Assembly: GCA_910589485.1 (NCBI GenBank)
Contig: CAJUSW010000003.1
Span: forward strand, 1-64,000
Origin: an uncultured Duncaniella sp.
Lineage (GTDB): Bacteria; Bacteroidota; Bacteroidia; Bacteroidales; Muribaculaceae
Length of the DNA: 64,000 bases
Direction of reading: 5' to 3'
Shown: positions 53,562-62,516 of the stretch, piece by piece
How the letters are laid out: every line of letters starts with the position of its first letter
Position numbering within the stretch: position 1 is the first letter of the stretch
Position numbers and translations under genes: made by a program
The notes under the pieces: model-generated
Told to the model about the DNA's origin: nothing
What the model saw: only the letters and a program-made list of their open reading frames with translations
The model's database searches: none

Positions 53562-54107
53562 ATGAAAAAACGTCTTATTCCTGTGGCTCTCATCGCAGCC
53601 ATCTCCATCCCCGTGTTCACCTCTTGCATCGGCAGCTTCGCCTTGACCAACAAGCTCCTCTCATGGAACCAGAGCCTCGGTAGCAAGATTGTCAACGAGC
53701 TCGTATTCATCGGCTTCTGGATCCTCCCCGTCTACGAGGTATCAGCTCTCGCCGACGTTCTCGTGATCAACTCCATCGAATTCTGGAGCGGCTCCAACCC
53801 CATGGCTTCAGGCAAGAAAGTGATCGACGGTCAGGACGGCCGCTACATCGTTGAGTGCGATGGCAAGGGATATACCATCACATCCGACAACGATGGCTCC
53901 AAGGTGCGCCTCGACTTCGACGTTGCCGAGCAAACATGGTCAGTAGCTCTCCCCGACGGCGAGAGCATCGACTTCATGACATTCATCGACGACAGCCACG
54001 TAAAGATGCCTACTGCCAATGGCGAAAGCATGATTGTTGATCTCACCGAGGAAGGCCTCCTCGCTTATCGTGCCCAGATGGACCAGACACTGTGGGCCGC
54101 AAGATAA
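53562..54107 (+). CDS. DUF3332 lipoprotein
   Basis: A 181-aa lipoprotein (LIPVALIAAISIPVFTSC) with the DUF3332 pattern: SFALTNKLLSWNQSLGSKIVNELVFIGFWILPVYEVSALADVLVINSIEFW, including a hydrophobic segment, then a beta-rich end. Function unknown. Highly biased codons suggest an abundant envelope protein. Overlaps the VanZ-like gene by 16 nt. Confidence 0.9.
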   Translation: MKKRLIPVALIAAISIPVFTSCIGSFALTNKLLSWNQSLGSKIVNELVFIGFWILPVYEVSALADVLVINSIEFWSGSNPMASGKKVIDGQDGRYIVECDGKGYTITSDNDGSKVRLDFDVAEQTWSVALPDGESIDFMTFIDDSHVKMPTANGESMIVDLTEEGLLAYRAQMDQTLWAAR

Positions 54108-54511
54108 ACAGCATACTTCAATCCATTCCACCCTACCAGCCTACGGTTGCCGTGCTGGTAGCGGTGTTGTATCTCACCCTCCTCCCCCAGCCTCTGGGAG
54201 AGGAGGAAATTCATCTGTTTGAAGGAGCCGACAAAGTGGTCCACTTCATCATGTTCGGAGGACTCACCGGCACATTCATCTTCGACCGGTGGCGCATTGG
54301 CCGACCGTTGAATATGCGTCAGGCATTATTAGTCGCGCTATGTTCTGCCGCGCTTGGCGCATTGGTGGAATACCTTCAGTTTGCCACCCATCTCGGGCGC
54401 ACAGGCAACGACCCGATGGATGCGCTCGCCAACGCCTTGGGATCATTCACTGCAGTCCCCGTCTGTCGCATGCTACATTGGATCGACATCATAGTAAAGC
54501 GTCGCTCCTGA
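54092..54511 (+). CDS. VanZ-like membrane protein
   Basis: A 139-aa protein with four membrane helices (PTVAVLVAVLYLTLLP; VVHFIMFGGLTGTFIF; ALLVALCSAALGALVEYLQ; ANALGSFTAVPVC) and the VanZ pattern DKVVHFIMF with DPMDALANALG. Named for teicoplanin resistance, but most members have no known role. Start is GTG, inside the end of the DUF3332 gene. Its last 39 nt are antisense to the end of priA. Confidence 0.82.
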   Translation: MGRKINSILQSIPPYQPTVAVLVAVLYLTLLPQPLGEEEIHLFEGADKVVHFIMFGGLTGTFIFDRWRIGRPLNMRQALLVALCSAALGALVEYLQFATHLGRTGNDPMDALANALGSFTAVPVCRMLHWIDIIVKRRS

Positions 54512-56947
54512 CAGTCTTCCCCTGTTGGTCATATCTATCCTCACTTCATTAAGCAGGGATTTTACCTTTGAAATCGAGGCCCTGGTCTCGATTTTTAGCA
54601 TTATACGCCTTATATACAGCGTCTGTACCCTTGCCACGGTAGGCTCCTCAGGTCCTGAGATTCTATTACCGAGCAACTCCCTCAGACGGGTGGCGAGCTC
54701 ATTAGCTACTGTCCCTACCGCCACCGGGTCCTTATGCTTGACATATATGTACACAACCCTCACAAACGGCGGATAATTATACTGTCGTCTCTCCTCCAGT
54801 TCATTGGCATAGAATCCCTTGTAATCATGAGTCATAAGGAACGGAAAGAGCGGATGTGACACATTATAGGTCTGTATCACCACTTTACCGCCGGTATTCT
54901 TCCTACCGGCGCGTCCGGCCACCTGCTCCATCATGTTGAACGCACGCTCCGACGATCTGAAATCCGGGAAATTGATCACGGCATCGGCATTCACTACCCC
55001 CACCACGCTCACATTTCCGAAATCCAGGCCCTTGGTCACCATCTGCGTTCCCACCAATATCTGGGATTTACCCTGCGAGAAATCCTCTATTATGTTCTCG
55101 TAACTATCCTTGTTGCGGGTGGTGTCGAGATCCATGCGCGAAATCTTAGCCTCGGGGAAATGCGCATCCACCTCCTCCTCTATACGTTCCGTCCCATACC
55201 CCAACACCTCTATACCTGGCTCCTTGCAGGCTGGACACACCTCCGGCACTGCATAAGGAGTTCCGCAATAGTGACACAGCAATTTATCGATACGGCGGTG
55301 ATAGGTCAGCGACACATCGCAATTATCACATTTGGGCACATATCCACACATTTTGCATCGTGCCACCGGTGCATATCCTCGCCTGTTCAGGAAGAGTATC
55401 GACTGCATCCCGTTTCCCAATGCCTGGTTGACCTCCTGGCGCAGATCCTCGGAAAAAATACCTTTTACGGTCCCTTTCTTTCTTGCAAGTGTCATATCCA
55501 CCAGTTGCATCTCAGGCAACGGCGCACCTTCGTAGCGCTCCGTAAGCTCTACCAGCCCATACCGTCCGTTCTGGGCTTTCCAATAAGTCTCGATACCCGG
55601 CGTCGCGCTTCCAAGAAGTGTCTTCGCTCCATGCATCGACGCGAGTACGATAGCAACATCCCTGGCGTTATACCGCGGAGCCGGATCCTGTTGCTTATAG
55701 GCCGACTCATGCTCCTCATCCACAATGACAAGGCCAAGTGAGCCGAACGGCAGGAACACCGACGATCTGGCTCCTATCACCACGCATGGCGAGCCATCAT
55801 CAAGCAACCTTTGCCATATCTCCACCCTCTCATTATCCGAAAATTTGGAATGGTATATCAGTACCTTGTCGCCAAACACTCTCTGCAACCGTGTGGTCAA
55901 TTGGGTGGTGAGGGCAATCTCCGGCACAAGATACAACACCTGTCGTCCTTGGCGCAACACATAATCTATCAGATGGATATACAGCTCGGTCTTTCCACTC
56001 GATGTCACGCCATGCAACAGTGTCACATCCTTGTCCAGCCACGATTTATGGATCTTATCGAGAGCCGACGCCTGATGCCCGGTAAGTGCGGGCATAGTCC
56101 CGCCCGGAGTGCCGGTATAACAGAACCGGCCCACTTTCTTGGTGTAGATTTCCACTATACCCTTCTTGGCCATCGCATTTATTATGGGCGATGTCACCCC
56201 CGATCTATCCATCAGCGAGGCACGTGTCACCTCGATTGGCTCAGGCTGGCTCTGCCTCATAAAGCCCGACAGTTCGATAAGTGTGAGCAATGCCGTCTCC
56301 TGCTTGGAGCCTTTCTTCACGGCATCAAACGCCTTGTGCAACCCCTCGCTATCTCCTTTCGTGGCAGTGAGCCTCACATACGTCTCCTTGCGGGCATGAT
56401 ACCGTTCGACCAGGTTTTCCGAAATCATCACGGCATTCCTTGCCAATAGCGAGTTCACCACAGGTCCCACAGTGGTAATTCCGGTCTTCTTGGCAAGCGA
56501 TTCGAGTGTGACGCGCTTCTCCCCTGTCGAGAGTAGCGCTTCGAGCAGTGCCAGCTCCTTGGTCGACAGTCTTGCGTCAGGATCCTCCTCAAATCCTGCC
56601 ACCGGCGAGATAAACGTCTCGCTCTCTATCTTCAGTCCGGCAGGTACGGCTGCCTTGAACACCTCACCCGGGGTACACAGATAATAGTCAGCCACCCACG
56701 ACCACAGTTTCAGCTGAGGATGCCTCACTATCGGACGGTCATCGATCCTCATGGTGATTTCCTTCACCTCATATCCTTTCGGCTCCAACGGCGTCAGCGC
56801 ACTCACTATGCCGGTATAGGACTTCCTGCGGCCAAACGGCACTATCACCCTGTGACCAACAGCTATCTCGCCCTCCATATCGGCAGGCACCCTGTATGTG
56901 AAAGTCCCGGCTATAGGCACCGGAAGCAAAACCTCGGCATATATCAT
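54473..56947 (-). CDS. priA: Primosomal protein N' PriA
   Basis: Replication-restart helicase that reloads DnaB at stalled forks. The 824-aa protein has the N-terminal 3'-DNA-binding domain (YAEVLLPVPIAGTFTYRVP), Walker A (GVTSSGKTELYI), DEEH box (IVDEEHESAYKQ), the zinc-binding cysteines (CKMCGYVPKCDNC, CHYCG, CPACKEPG) and helicase motifs (GTQMVTKGLDF; QVAGRAGR). Start at 56947 rather than 56989 because it matches the family N-terminus. Confidence 0.95.
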   Translation of the reverse strand: MIYAEVLLPVPIAGTFTYRVPADMEGEIAVGHRVIVPFGRRKSYTGIVSALTPLEPKGYEVKEITMRIDDRPIVRHPQLKLWSWVADYYLCTPGEVFKAAVPAGLKIESETFISPVAGFEEDPDARLSTKELALLEALLSTGEKRVTLESLAKKTGITTVGPVVNSLLARNAVMISENLVERYHARKETYVRLTATKGDSEGLHKAFDAVKKGSKQETALLTLIELSGFMRQSQPEPIEVTRASLMDRSGVTSPIINAMAKKGIVEIYTKKVGRFCYTGTPGGTMPALTGHQASALDKIHKSWLDKDVTLLHGVTSSGKTELYIHLIDYVLRQGRQVLYLVPEIALTTQLTTRLQRVFGDKVLIYHSKFSDNERVEIWQRLLDDGSPCVVIGARSSVFLPFGSLGLVIVDEEHESAYKQQDPAPRYNARDVAIVLASMHGAKTLLGSATPGIETYWKAQNGRYGLVELTERYEGAPLPEMQLVDMTLARKKGTVKGIFSEDLRQEVNQALGNGMQSILFLNRRGYAPVARCKMCGYVPKCDNCDVSLTYHRRIDKLLCHYCGTPYAVPEVCPACKEPGIEVLGYGTERIEEEVDAHFPEAKISRMDLDTTRNKDSYENIIEDFSQGKSQILVGTQMVTKGLDFGNVSVVGVVNADAVINFPDFRSSERAFNMMEQVAGRAGRKNTGGKVVIQTYNVSHPLFPFLMTHDYKGFYANELEERRQYNYPPFVRVVYIYVKHKDPVAVGTVANELATRLRELLGNRISGPEEPTVARVQTLYIRRIMLKIETRASISKVKSLLNEVRIDMTNRGRLSGATLYYDVDPM

Positions 56948-57038
56948 AAGTGGCGTATTACTTCTCCAAAAGTACCTAAAAATCCTCACCTGTGCAACTA
57001 TCGGCTATTTATCCACGCCGGCCCGCATGGCGAAAATA

Positions 57039-57078
57039 ACGGATGCTGATCCCTGCTTGAGAAAGAATCAGCATCCGT
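57039..57078 (-). terminator. Terminator of glnN
   Basis: ACGGATGCTGAT (57039-57050) and ATCAGCATCCGT (57067-57078) pair perfectly over 12 bp, 25 nt after the glnN stop on the minus strand. Confidence 0.8.
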
Positions 57079-57103
57079 CAATATCAGTCTTGCGTTGCTT
57101 TTA

Positions 57104-59293
57104 TCAGCGTATGAACAGCAGTTCGCGATACTTGGGCAGAGGCCACATCTCGTTATCAACGAGCAACTCGAGCTTGTCGATATGATAACGGATAGTCTCG
57201 AGACACGGTGCCACGTTGAGCGAATAAGCTATCGCCTTGTCGCGCTCGTTCTCTATCTTGTTGGCATCCTTACGGGCATTCACCATCTTGGCTACCTCCT
57301 CCTTGATCACTGAGCAATGACCCATGATCTTCTCCACCGTCACTGCATCCTGCGATGAAAGCTCTACCCCCTTGTTGCCGGGGAACAGCTGACGGATCTT
57401 GACCATATTGTCAAGCAGGATCGACAAGTATCGGGTGGCCACCGGGATAATATGGTTGATGGCGAGATCACCGAGCACACGGGCTTCAATCTGAACTTTC
57501 TTGGTGTACATCTCCCACTTCACCTCATTGCGGGCCTCAAGCTCCACATGATTCATCACACCGGTGCGGCGGAACATCTCTACCGACGAGGGCTTGAGGT
57601 AAGCATCGAATATCAGGGCAGGATTGGTCTCGCAGTCAAGTCCGCGGCGGGCGGCCTCCTCCTTCCATTCATCGGAATATCCGTTGCCATCGAAATGAAT
57701 CGGTTCCGAGTAAAGGAGCAGAGCCTTGATCTCGGCCAAGAGTGCATGTTGCAGCTCCTCTCCGGCCTCCAGACGTGCGTCCACATTCTTCTTGAACTCG
57801 GCAAGCTGTTCGGCCACTGCGGCATTGAGGGTAATCATAGCCGATGCACAGTTGGCGCTCGAACCTACGGCACGGAACTCAAAACGGTTGCCGGTGAAAG
57901 CGAACGGCGATGTACGGTTACGGTCGGTATTGTCGATCATCAGCTCGGGGATCTGTGTCACGCCGAGATTAACTTCTTCCTTACCCGAGAGCTCGATCAG
58001 TTCATCCTTGTCGGAGTTCATGATCTTATTGAGCACCTCGGCAAGTTGCGAGCCTGTAAAAATCGAGATGATTGCAGGGGGTGCCTCATTTGCGCCAAGT
58101 CGGTGACAGTTGGTGGCCGACATTATCGACGCCTTGAGCAGTCCGTTGTGACGGTGAACCGCCGCCATTACATTGGCTACAAAGGTTATAAACTGCAAGT
58201 TATCCTTCGGAGTCTTGCCGGGAGCGAAAAGCAGAGTTCCGGTATCGGTGCCGAGACTCCAGTTGTTATGCTTACCCGAACCGTTGATGCCGGCAAACGG
58301 CTTCTCGTGCAGGAGCACGCGGAAGTTGTGACGACGGGCCACCTCATTCATCACCGACATGAGGAGCATGTTGTGGTCATTCGCGAGGTTGGTCTCCTCG
58401 AATATAGGAGCGAGCTCAAACTGATTGGGGGCCACCTCGTTATGACGGGTCTTGCACGGGATGCCGAGCTTATGGGCCTCGATCTCGAGATCAAGCATGA
58501 AAGCCTCCACACGCTTGGGGATAGCACCGAAATAATGATCCTCAAGCTGCTGGTTCTTGGCCGACTCATGTCCCATGAGTGTGCGTCCGGTGAGCACCAG
58601 GTCGGGACGGGCCGAATACAATGCCTCATCCACAAGGAAATATTCCTGCTCCCAGCCCAGATTGGAGATCACATGTTTGACATTGGGATCGAAATAGCGG
58701 GCAACTGCTGTTCCTGCCTTGTCCACTGCCGAAAGAGCGCGGAGCAGAGGTGTCTTATAGTCAAGCGACTCTCCGGTATAGGAGATAAAAATTGTGGGGA
58801 TACACAAGGTGTTGTCTATGATGAACGCCGGCGATGATATATCCCAGGCCGAATATCCGCGTGCCTCAAAGGTGTTGCGGATACCGCCGTTAGGGAAACT
58901 TGAGGCATCCGGCTCCTGCTGTACAAGCAGTTTACCTGAAAATTCCTCGACCATTCCCCCCTTGCCATCATGCTCTACAAATCCGTCATGCTTCTCGGCA
59001 GTTGTCTCGGTGAGAGGCTGGAACCAGTGGGTGTAATGGCGGCAACCGTTATCGATTGCCCACTGCTTCATACCCTCGGCCACGCTATCGGCGATACTGC
59101 GCGACAGCGGCTCCTTGTTGTCAATAGCATTGATGAGCGCGTTGTAGGTGGAGAGAGGGAGATACTCGAACATTTTCGCACGGTTAAACACTTTGCTGGC
59201 GTAATAAGCCTGCGGTCGTTCCTTGGGAATCTCTACGGCTACCGGTTTGCGGTTGGATGCCTCCTCAACGACTTTGAATCTTAAACTCGACAT
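57104..59293 (-). CDS. glnN: Glutamine synthetase type III
   Basis: Makes glutamine from glutamate and ammonia. 729 aa, the size of the GSIII class common in Bacteroidota and cyanobacteria. Motifs: LDLEIEAHKLGIPCKTRHNEVAPNQFELAPIFEETNLANDHN (glutamate/metal-binding), VLLHEKPFAGINGSGKHNNWSLGT and NRTSPFAFTGNRFEFRAVGSSAN. It follows dapL by 55 nt on the same strand; its promoter was not found, so it may be co-transcribed with dapF-dapL. Confidence 0.96.
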   Translation of the reverse strand: MSSLRFKVVEEASNRKPVAVEIPKERPQAYYASKVFNRAKMFEYLPLSTYNALINAIDNKEPLSRSIADSVAEGMKQWAIDNGCRHYTHWFQPLTETTAEKHDGFVEHDGKGGMVEEFSGKLLVQQEPDASSFPNGGIRNTFEARGYSAWDISSPAFIIDNTLCIPTIFISYTGESLDYKTPLLRALSAVDKAGTAVARYFDPNVKHVISNLGWEQEYFLVDEALYSARPDLVLTGRTLMGHESAKNQQLEDHYFGAIPKRVEAFMLDLEIEAHKLGIPCKTRHNEVAPNQFELAPIFEETNLANDHNMLLMSVMNEVARRHNFRVLLHEKPFAGINGSGKHNNWSLGTDTGTLLFAPGKTPKDNLQFITFVANVMAAVHRHNGLLKASIMSATNCHRLGANEAPPAIISIFTGSQLAEVLNKIMNSDKDELIELSGKEEVNLGVTQIPELMIDNTDRNRTSPFAFTGNRFEFRAVGSSANCASAMITLNAAVAEQLAEFKKNVDARLEAGEELQHALLAEIKALLLYSEPIHFDGNGYSDEWKEEAARRGLDCETNPALIFDAYLKPSSVEMFRRTGVMNHVELEARNEVKWEMYTKKVQIEARVLGDLAINHIIPVATRYLSILLDNMVKIRQLFPGNKGVELSSQDAVTVEKIMGHCSVIKEEVAKMVNARKDANKIENERDKAIAYSLNVAPCLETIRYHIDKLELLVDNEMWPLPKYRELLFIR

Positions 59294-59348
59294 AAAGATG
59301 TAAGTTAGATGTTAATGGAAATGTATGACTTGTTTTTTATTGATCCTG

Positions 59349-60572
59349 TTATTCATTCAGCCGGGCCATGGCCTTCTCGGTATTCTCACGAGTATTGAAT
59401 GCCGTGAGACGGAAATACCCCTCGCCCGAAGGCCCGAAACCGCTTCCGGGTGTGCCCACTATGTGGTATCGGTCAAGGAGATAATCGAAGAATTCCCACG
59501 AGGACATTCCCTCGGGAGCCTTGATCCACACATAAGGCGAATTAACTCCGCCCACACATTCGTAGCCGGCTTTCCGTAGCCCCTCTCTCATCACCCTGGC
59601 GTTCTCCAGGTAGTAATCGATTGTCTCCTTCACCTGGCGCTGTCCCTCCTCCGAGTACAGGGCCTCGGCTCCACGTTGAGTAAGATAGCTCGCACCGTTG
59701 AATTTTGTGGTCTGACGTCTGCGCCACAGCGGGTTGAGTGCCACGCGGTTCCCCTCGGCATCCAGTCCTTTCAGCTCCTTTGGCACCACGGTATATCCCA
59801 GACGTATGCCAGTGAAACCGGCTGTCTTGGAATAACTGCGGAACTCTATGGCCACCTCACGCGCACCCTCGATCTCATATATCGAATGAGGCACATCATC
59901 TTCACGTATGAACGCCTCATAGGCTGCATCAAAAAGTAGCAATGCACCGTGCTCACGACAATACTTCACCCATTTCTCCAGCTCGCCACGGGTGAGCGTG
60001 GTTCCGGTGGGATTGTTTGGATAACACAGATATATCACATCCGGCTCCCCCTTAGGCAATGCCGGGACAAAGCCGTTTTCAGCCGTGCAAGGCAGATACT
60101 CTATATTGCTCCAACGTCCGTCGGCACCTCGGGTTCCGGCACGTCCGGCCATAACATTGGTATCGACATACACCGGATAGACCGGATCAGTAACCGCTAC
60201 CCGATTGGCTGTCGAGAGTATGTCCCCTATATTGCCGGTATCGCTCTTGGCTCCGTCACTCACGAACACCTCATCTTCGGCCACATCGATACCATGACGG
60301 CGGTAATCATATTCAACAATTTTGGAGATCAGGAAATCATATCCCTGCTCCGGGCCATAGCCATGAAATGTATCGCCGTTGGCCTCATCGTCCACAGCCT
60401 TATGCAGAGCATCGGTTACGGCCTGGCACAACGGGCGCGTGACATCTCCGATGCCCATTCTTATCACGTCGGCTTCAGGATGAGCCTCGGAATAGGCTCT
60501 CACCCTGCGTGCCACCTCGCTGAACAGATAGGACGACGGCAACTTCGTGAAATTATCGTTTACCTTAAACAT
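59349..60572 (-). CDS. dapL: LL-diaminopimelate aminotransferase
   Basis: One-step route from tetrahydrodipicolinate to LL-DAP, found in Bacteroidota, chlamydiae and plants. The 407-aa PLP enzyme shows SDGAKSDTGNI near residue 108, YLCYPNNPTGTTL and the PLP Lys in RSYSKTAGFTGIRLGY. It follows dapF and makes the substrate for it. A Shine-Dalgarno AAAGGAG precedes the ATG. Confidence 0.95.
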   Translation of the reverse strand: MFKVNDNFTKLPSSYLFSEVARRVRAYSEAHPEADVIRMGIGDVTRPLCQAVTDALHKAVDDEANGDTFHGYGPEQGYDFLISKIVEYDYRRHGIDVAEDEVFVSDGAKSDTGNIGDILSTANRVAVTDPVYPVYVDTNVMAGRAGTRGADGRWSNIEYLPCTAENGFVPALPKGEPDVIYLCYPNNPTGTTLTRGELEKWVKYCREHGALLLFDAAYEAFIREDDVPHSIYEIEGAREVAIEFRSYSKTAGFTGIRLGYTVVPKELKGLDAEGNRVALNPLWRRRQTTKFNGASYLTQRGAEALYSEEGQRQVKETIDYYLENARVMREGLRKAGYECVGGVNSPYVWIKAPEGMSSWEFFDYLLDRYHIVGTPGSGFGPSGEGYFRLTAFNTRENTEKAMARLNE

Positions 60573-60710
60573 TTCTTATCTCCTTTTCTTTATATTTATC
60601 CGGCCGGCTGTGCCATCACTTCCGGAATAGATGGCCCGGTTAGGCTTCTTTATTACTGTACCTATTTATATCGTCCATGCTCCGAATGGACAAGTAGCAT
60701 GGCTTCTTTA

Positions 60711-61583
60711 TCAGGATTGTCGGCGATACTCTCCTGTGAACACCTCAGTGGCCGGTCCGGTCATCAATACATGGCCGTCCTCTTCGCGCCACTTGATATC
60801 CAGATCTCCACCTCTCAGCCTGAGTGTCACCTCACGGCCGGTACAGCCTGTCAGCACACCGGCCACAGCCGTAGCGCACGCTCCTGTCCCGCACGCAAGA
60901 GTCTCTCCTGTGCCGCGCTCCCACACACGCATCCTTATCTCCCGGTCGTTAAGCACCTGGGCAAACTCTATATTAGCCCTGTCGGGCCACATAGGATGCG
61001 ATTCCATGTATGGACCGAGATCGTCGAACGGGATGCTCGCGAGATCGTCGACAAATATCACGCCATGAGGATTGCCCATCGACACGGCGGTCACTTCCAC
61101 CGGCCCGTAAGGCGTTTCAACAGTCATTTCCACCACATTCTCTCCACTTACGTCAACGGGTATCTCGGCCTTGTTCATGGAGGGGACACCCATGTCCACT
61201 GTCACCGATTCCACTATATCTCCATCCTTGATATTAAGAGACAAAGCCTTGATTCCCGAGAGGGTTTCAAGGCTTAGAGGGTTATTGCTGGAGAGATTGT
61301 GGTCGTGTACGTAGCGGGCGATGCATCTGGAGGCGTTGCCACACATGCGGGCTTCCGACCCGTCATTGTTGAACATCCTCATTCTGAAATCAGCTGTCGC
61401 CGACGGGCAGATGAGGACGATACCGTCTCCTCCTACCCCCATGTGGCGGTCGCTCATCTCCCGGGCAAGCTCCGGGAGCCGTTCTGGAATCGATGACATG
61501 CAATCTATGTAGATGTAGTCATTGCCGATTCCGTGCATCTTGGTGAATCTGATCACCTCTCTATTGTTGGCATTTGTTGTCAT
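60711..61583 (-). CDS. dapF: Diaminopimelate epimerase
   Basis: Converts LL-DAP to meso-DAP for lysine and peptidoglycan. The two catalytic cysteines are in ARMCGNASRC and LACGTGACATAV; the N-terminus FTKMHGIGNDYIYID is typical. The ATG at 61583 is preferred over a TTG at 61592. First gene of a dapF-dapL group, with its own promoter. The 138-nt gap to dapL (60573-60710) holds a weak CCATGCT/AGCATGG hairpin. Confidence 0.95.
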   Translation of the reverse strand: MTTNANNREVIRFTKMHGIGNDYIYIDCMSSIPERLPELAREMSDRHMGVGGDGIVLICPSATADFRMRMFNNDGSEARMCGNASRCIARYVHDHNLSSNNPLSLETLSGIKALSLNIKDGDIVESVTVDMGVPSMNKAEIPVDVSGENVVEMTVETPYGPVEVTAVSMGNPHGVIFVDDLASIPFDDLGPYMESHPMWPDRANIEFAQVLNDREIRMRVWERGTGETLACGTGACATAVAGVLTGCTGREVTLRLRGGDLDIKWREEDGHVLMTGPATEVFTGEYRRQS

Positions 61584-61632
61584 TTTGTCCAATTGTTGCC
61601 GTTATTAATAGATGTTTGGATTCTATAGGCGA

Positions 61633-61663
61633 CAAAGTTAGACATTCTGACACAAACCACCAA
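61633..61663 (-). promoter_or_regulatory. Promoter of dapF
   Basis: On the minus strand TTGG (61663-61660), 19-nt spacer, TAACTTTG (61640-61633), matching TAnnTTTG. Transcription should begin about 45 nt before the dapF ATG. Confidence 0.7.
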
Positions 61664-61664
61664 C

Positions 61665-61686
61665 ATTTTTTCAATATTTTTTCAAT
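61665..61686 (-). promoter_or_regulatory. Two phased A-tracts upstream of the dapF promoter
   Basis: Two exact tandem copies of ATTTTTTCAAT (61665-61675, 61676-61686), reading ATTGAAAAAAT twice on the transcribed strand. They sit directly upstream of the -33 element and repeat every 11 bp, about one helical turn, like an UP element or an intrinsic bend. Confidence 0.5.
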
Positions 61687-61751
61687 TCCTTTATCCTTTT
61701 CCTCTTTTTCCGTTTTATTAGTCTGTTTTCCTCATATGTTTGTACACACCC

Positions 61752-62516
61752 TTATTCGCGTCCACCCATCTCGGCATCATGCATCTTTGCAATTTCACGG
61801 GCCTTGGCGAGTGTTTCAGGCTTCCCTATATCAATCCAGCTATAACCGGATGCAGGTGTATAGCCTCGTATCTTAAGCCTGTCACACATATCTATATAGA
61901 ACGGCGTGATCGAGAATTTCCCCTCCGGCTTATATTCCTTAAGCACATCGAGGACCTTCGGTGAAATGATATGTACCCCGCCGAAAGCTCTGGGCACGCA
62001 ACCCTCAGGCACCTCGACCCCTTCAGGCGAACGCACCTCGCCTGTCGACACGTTTTTCCATCCCCGCATATACCCATCTTCATCCATGAGCAGATACCTG
62101 GATGTGTCGCGCTCACCCACGAGGAGCACCACGTCGGCACCGGAACTTTCATACGACGACAGCATTTCACCGATAGGAAATGTCGTGTATATATCGGCAT
62201 TATAAAGCATTATCGGCTCATCTCCGGCAAGCATATCCATGGCTTTGACCACGCCACCTCCGGTATCGAGCAGGGCTTCGCTTTCATCACTTACTCGCAC
62301 ACTTACCCCGAAATCATTCTCACGTAGATACCGTTTTATCATATCGGCATGATGATGGACATTCACCACTATATCCGCCACACCGGCTTCTCTCATTCTT
62401 TCTATCACCCGTCTCAACATAGGCTTGTCTCCCACCGGTATCAGAGCTTTCGGGCACGTATCGGTGAGGGGTGCGAGGCGTGTCCCCAGCCCTGCTGCAA
62501 ATATCATTCCCTTCAT
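61752..62516 (-). CDS. murU: MurNAc-1-phosphate uridylyltransferase-like nucleotidyltransferase
   Basis: A sugar-1-phosphate nucleotidyltransferase of 254 aa. The N-terminal GMIFAAGLGTRLAPLTDTCPKALIPVGDKPML holds the nucleotide- and metal-binding motif, and YNADIYTTFPI the second metal site. Next to an AmgK-like kinase it fits the MurNAc recycling pair AmgK-MurU; it overlaps that gene by 4 nt (ATGA). A mannose-1-phosphate or other sugar transferase cannot be excluded by sequence alone. Confidence 0.85.
   Translation of the reverse strand: MKGMIFAAGLGTRLAPLTDTCPKALIPVGDKPMLRRVIERMREAGVADIVVNVHHHADMIKRYLRENDFGVSVRVSDESEALLDTGGGVVKAMDMLAGDEPIMLYNADIYTTFPIGEMLSSYESSGADVVLLVGERDTSRYLLMDEDGYMRGWKNVSTGEVRSPEGVEVPEGCVPRAFGGVHIISPKVLDVLKEYKPEGKFSITPFYIDMCDRLKIRGYTPASGYSWIDIGKPETLAKAREIAKMHDAEMGGRE

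Noticed and set aside
57452..58837. 461-codon plus-strand frame opposite glnN
   Set aside because: glnN is unambiguous; the opposite frame is rich in His/Leu/Gly from reverse-complemented biased codons, with no domain.
60643..60711. Direct repeat GGCTTCTTTAT between dapF and dapL
   Set aside because: Short, A/T-rich and without structure or target duplication; not evidence of a mobile element.
59949..61277. 442-codon plus-strand frame across dapL and dapF
   Set aside because: It spans two certain minus-strand genes and the gap between them and encodes no recognisable domain.
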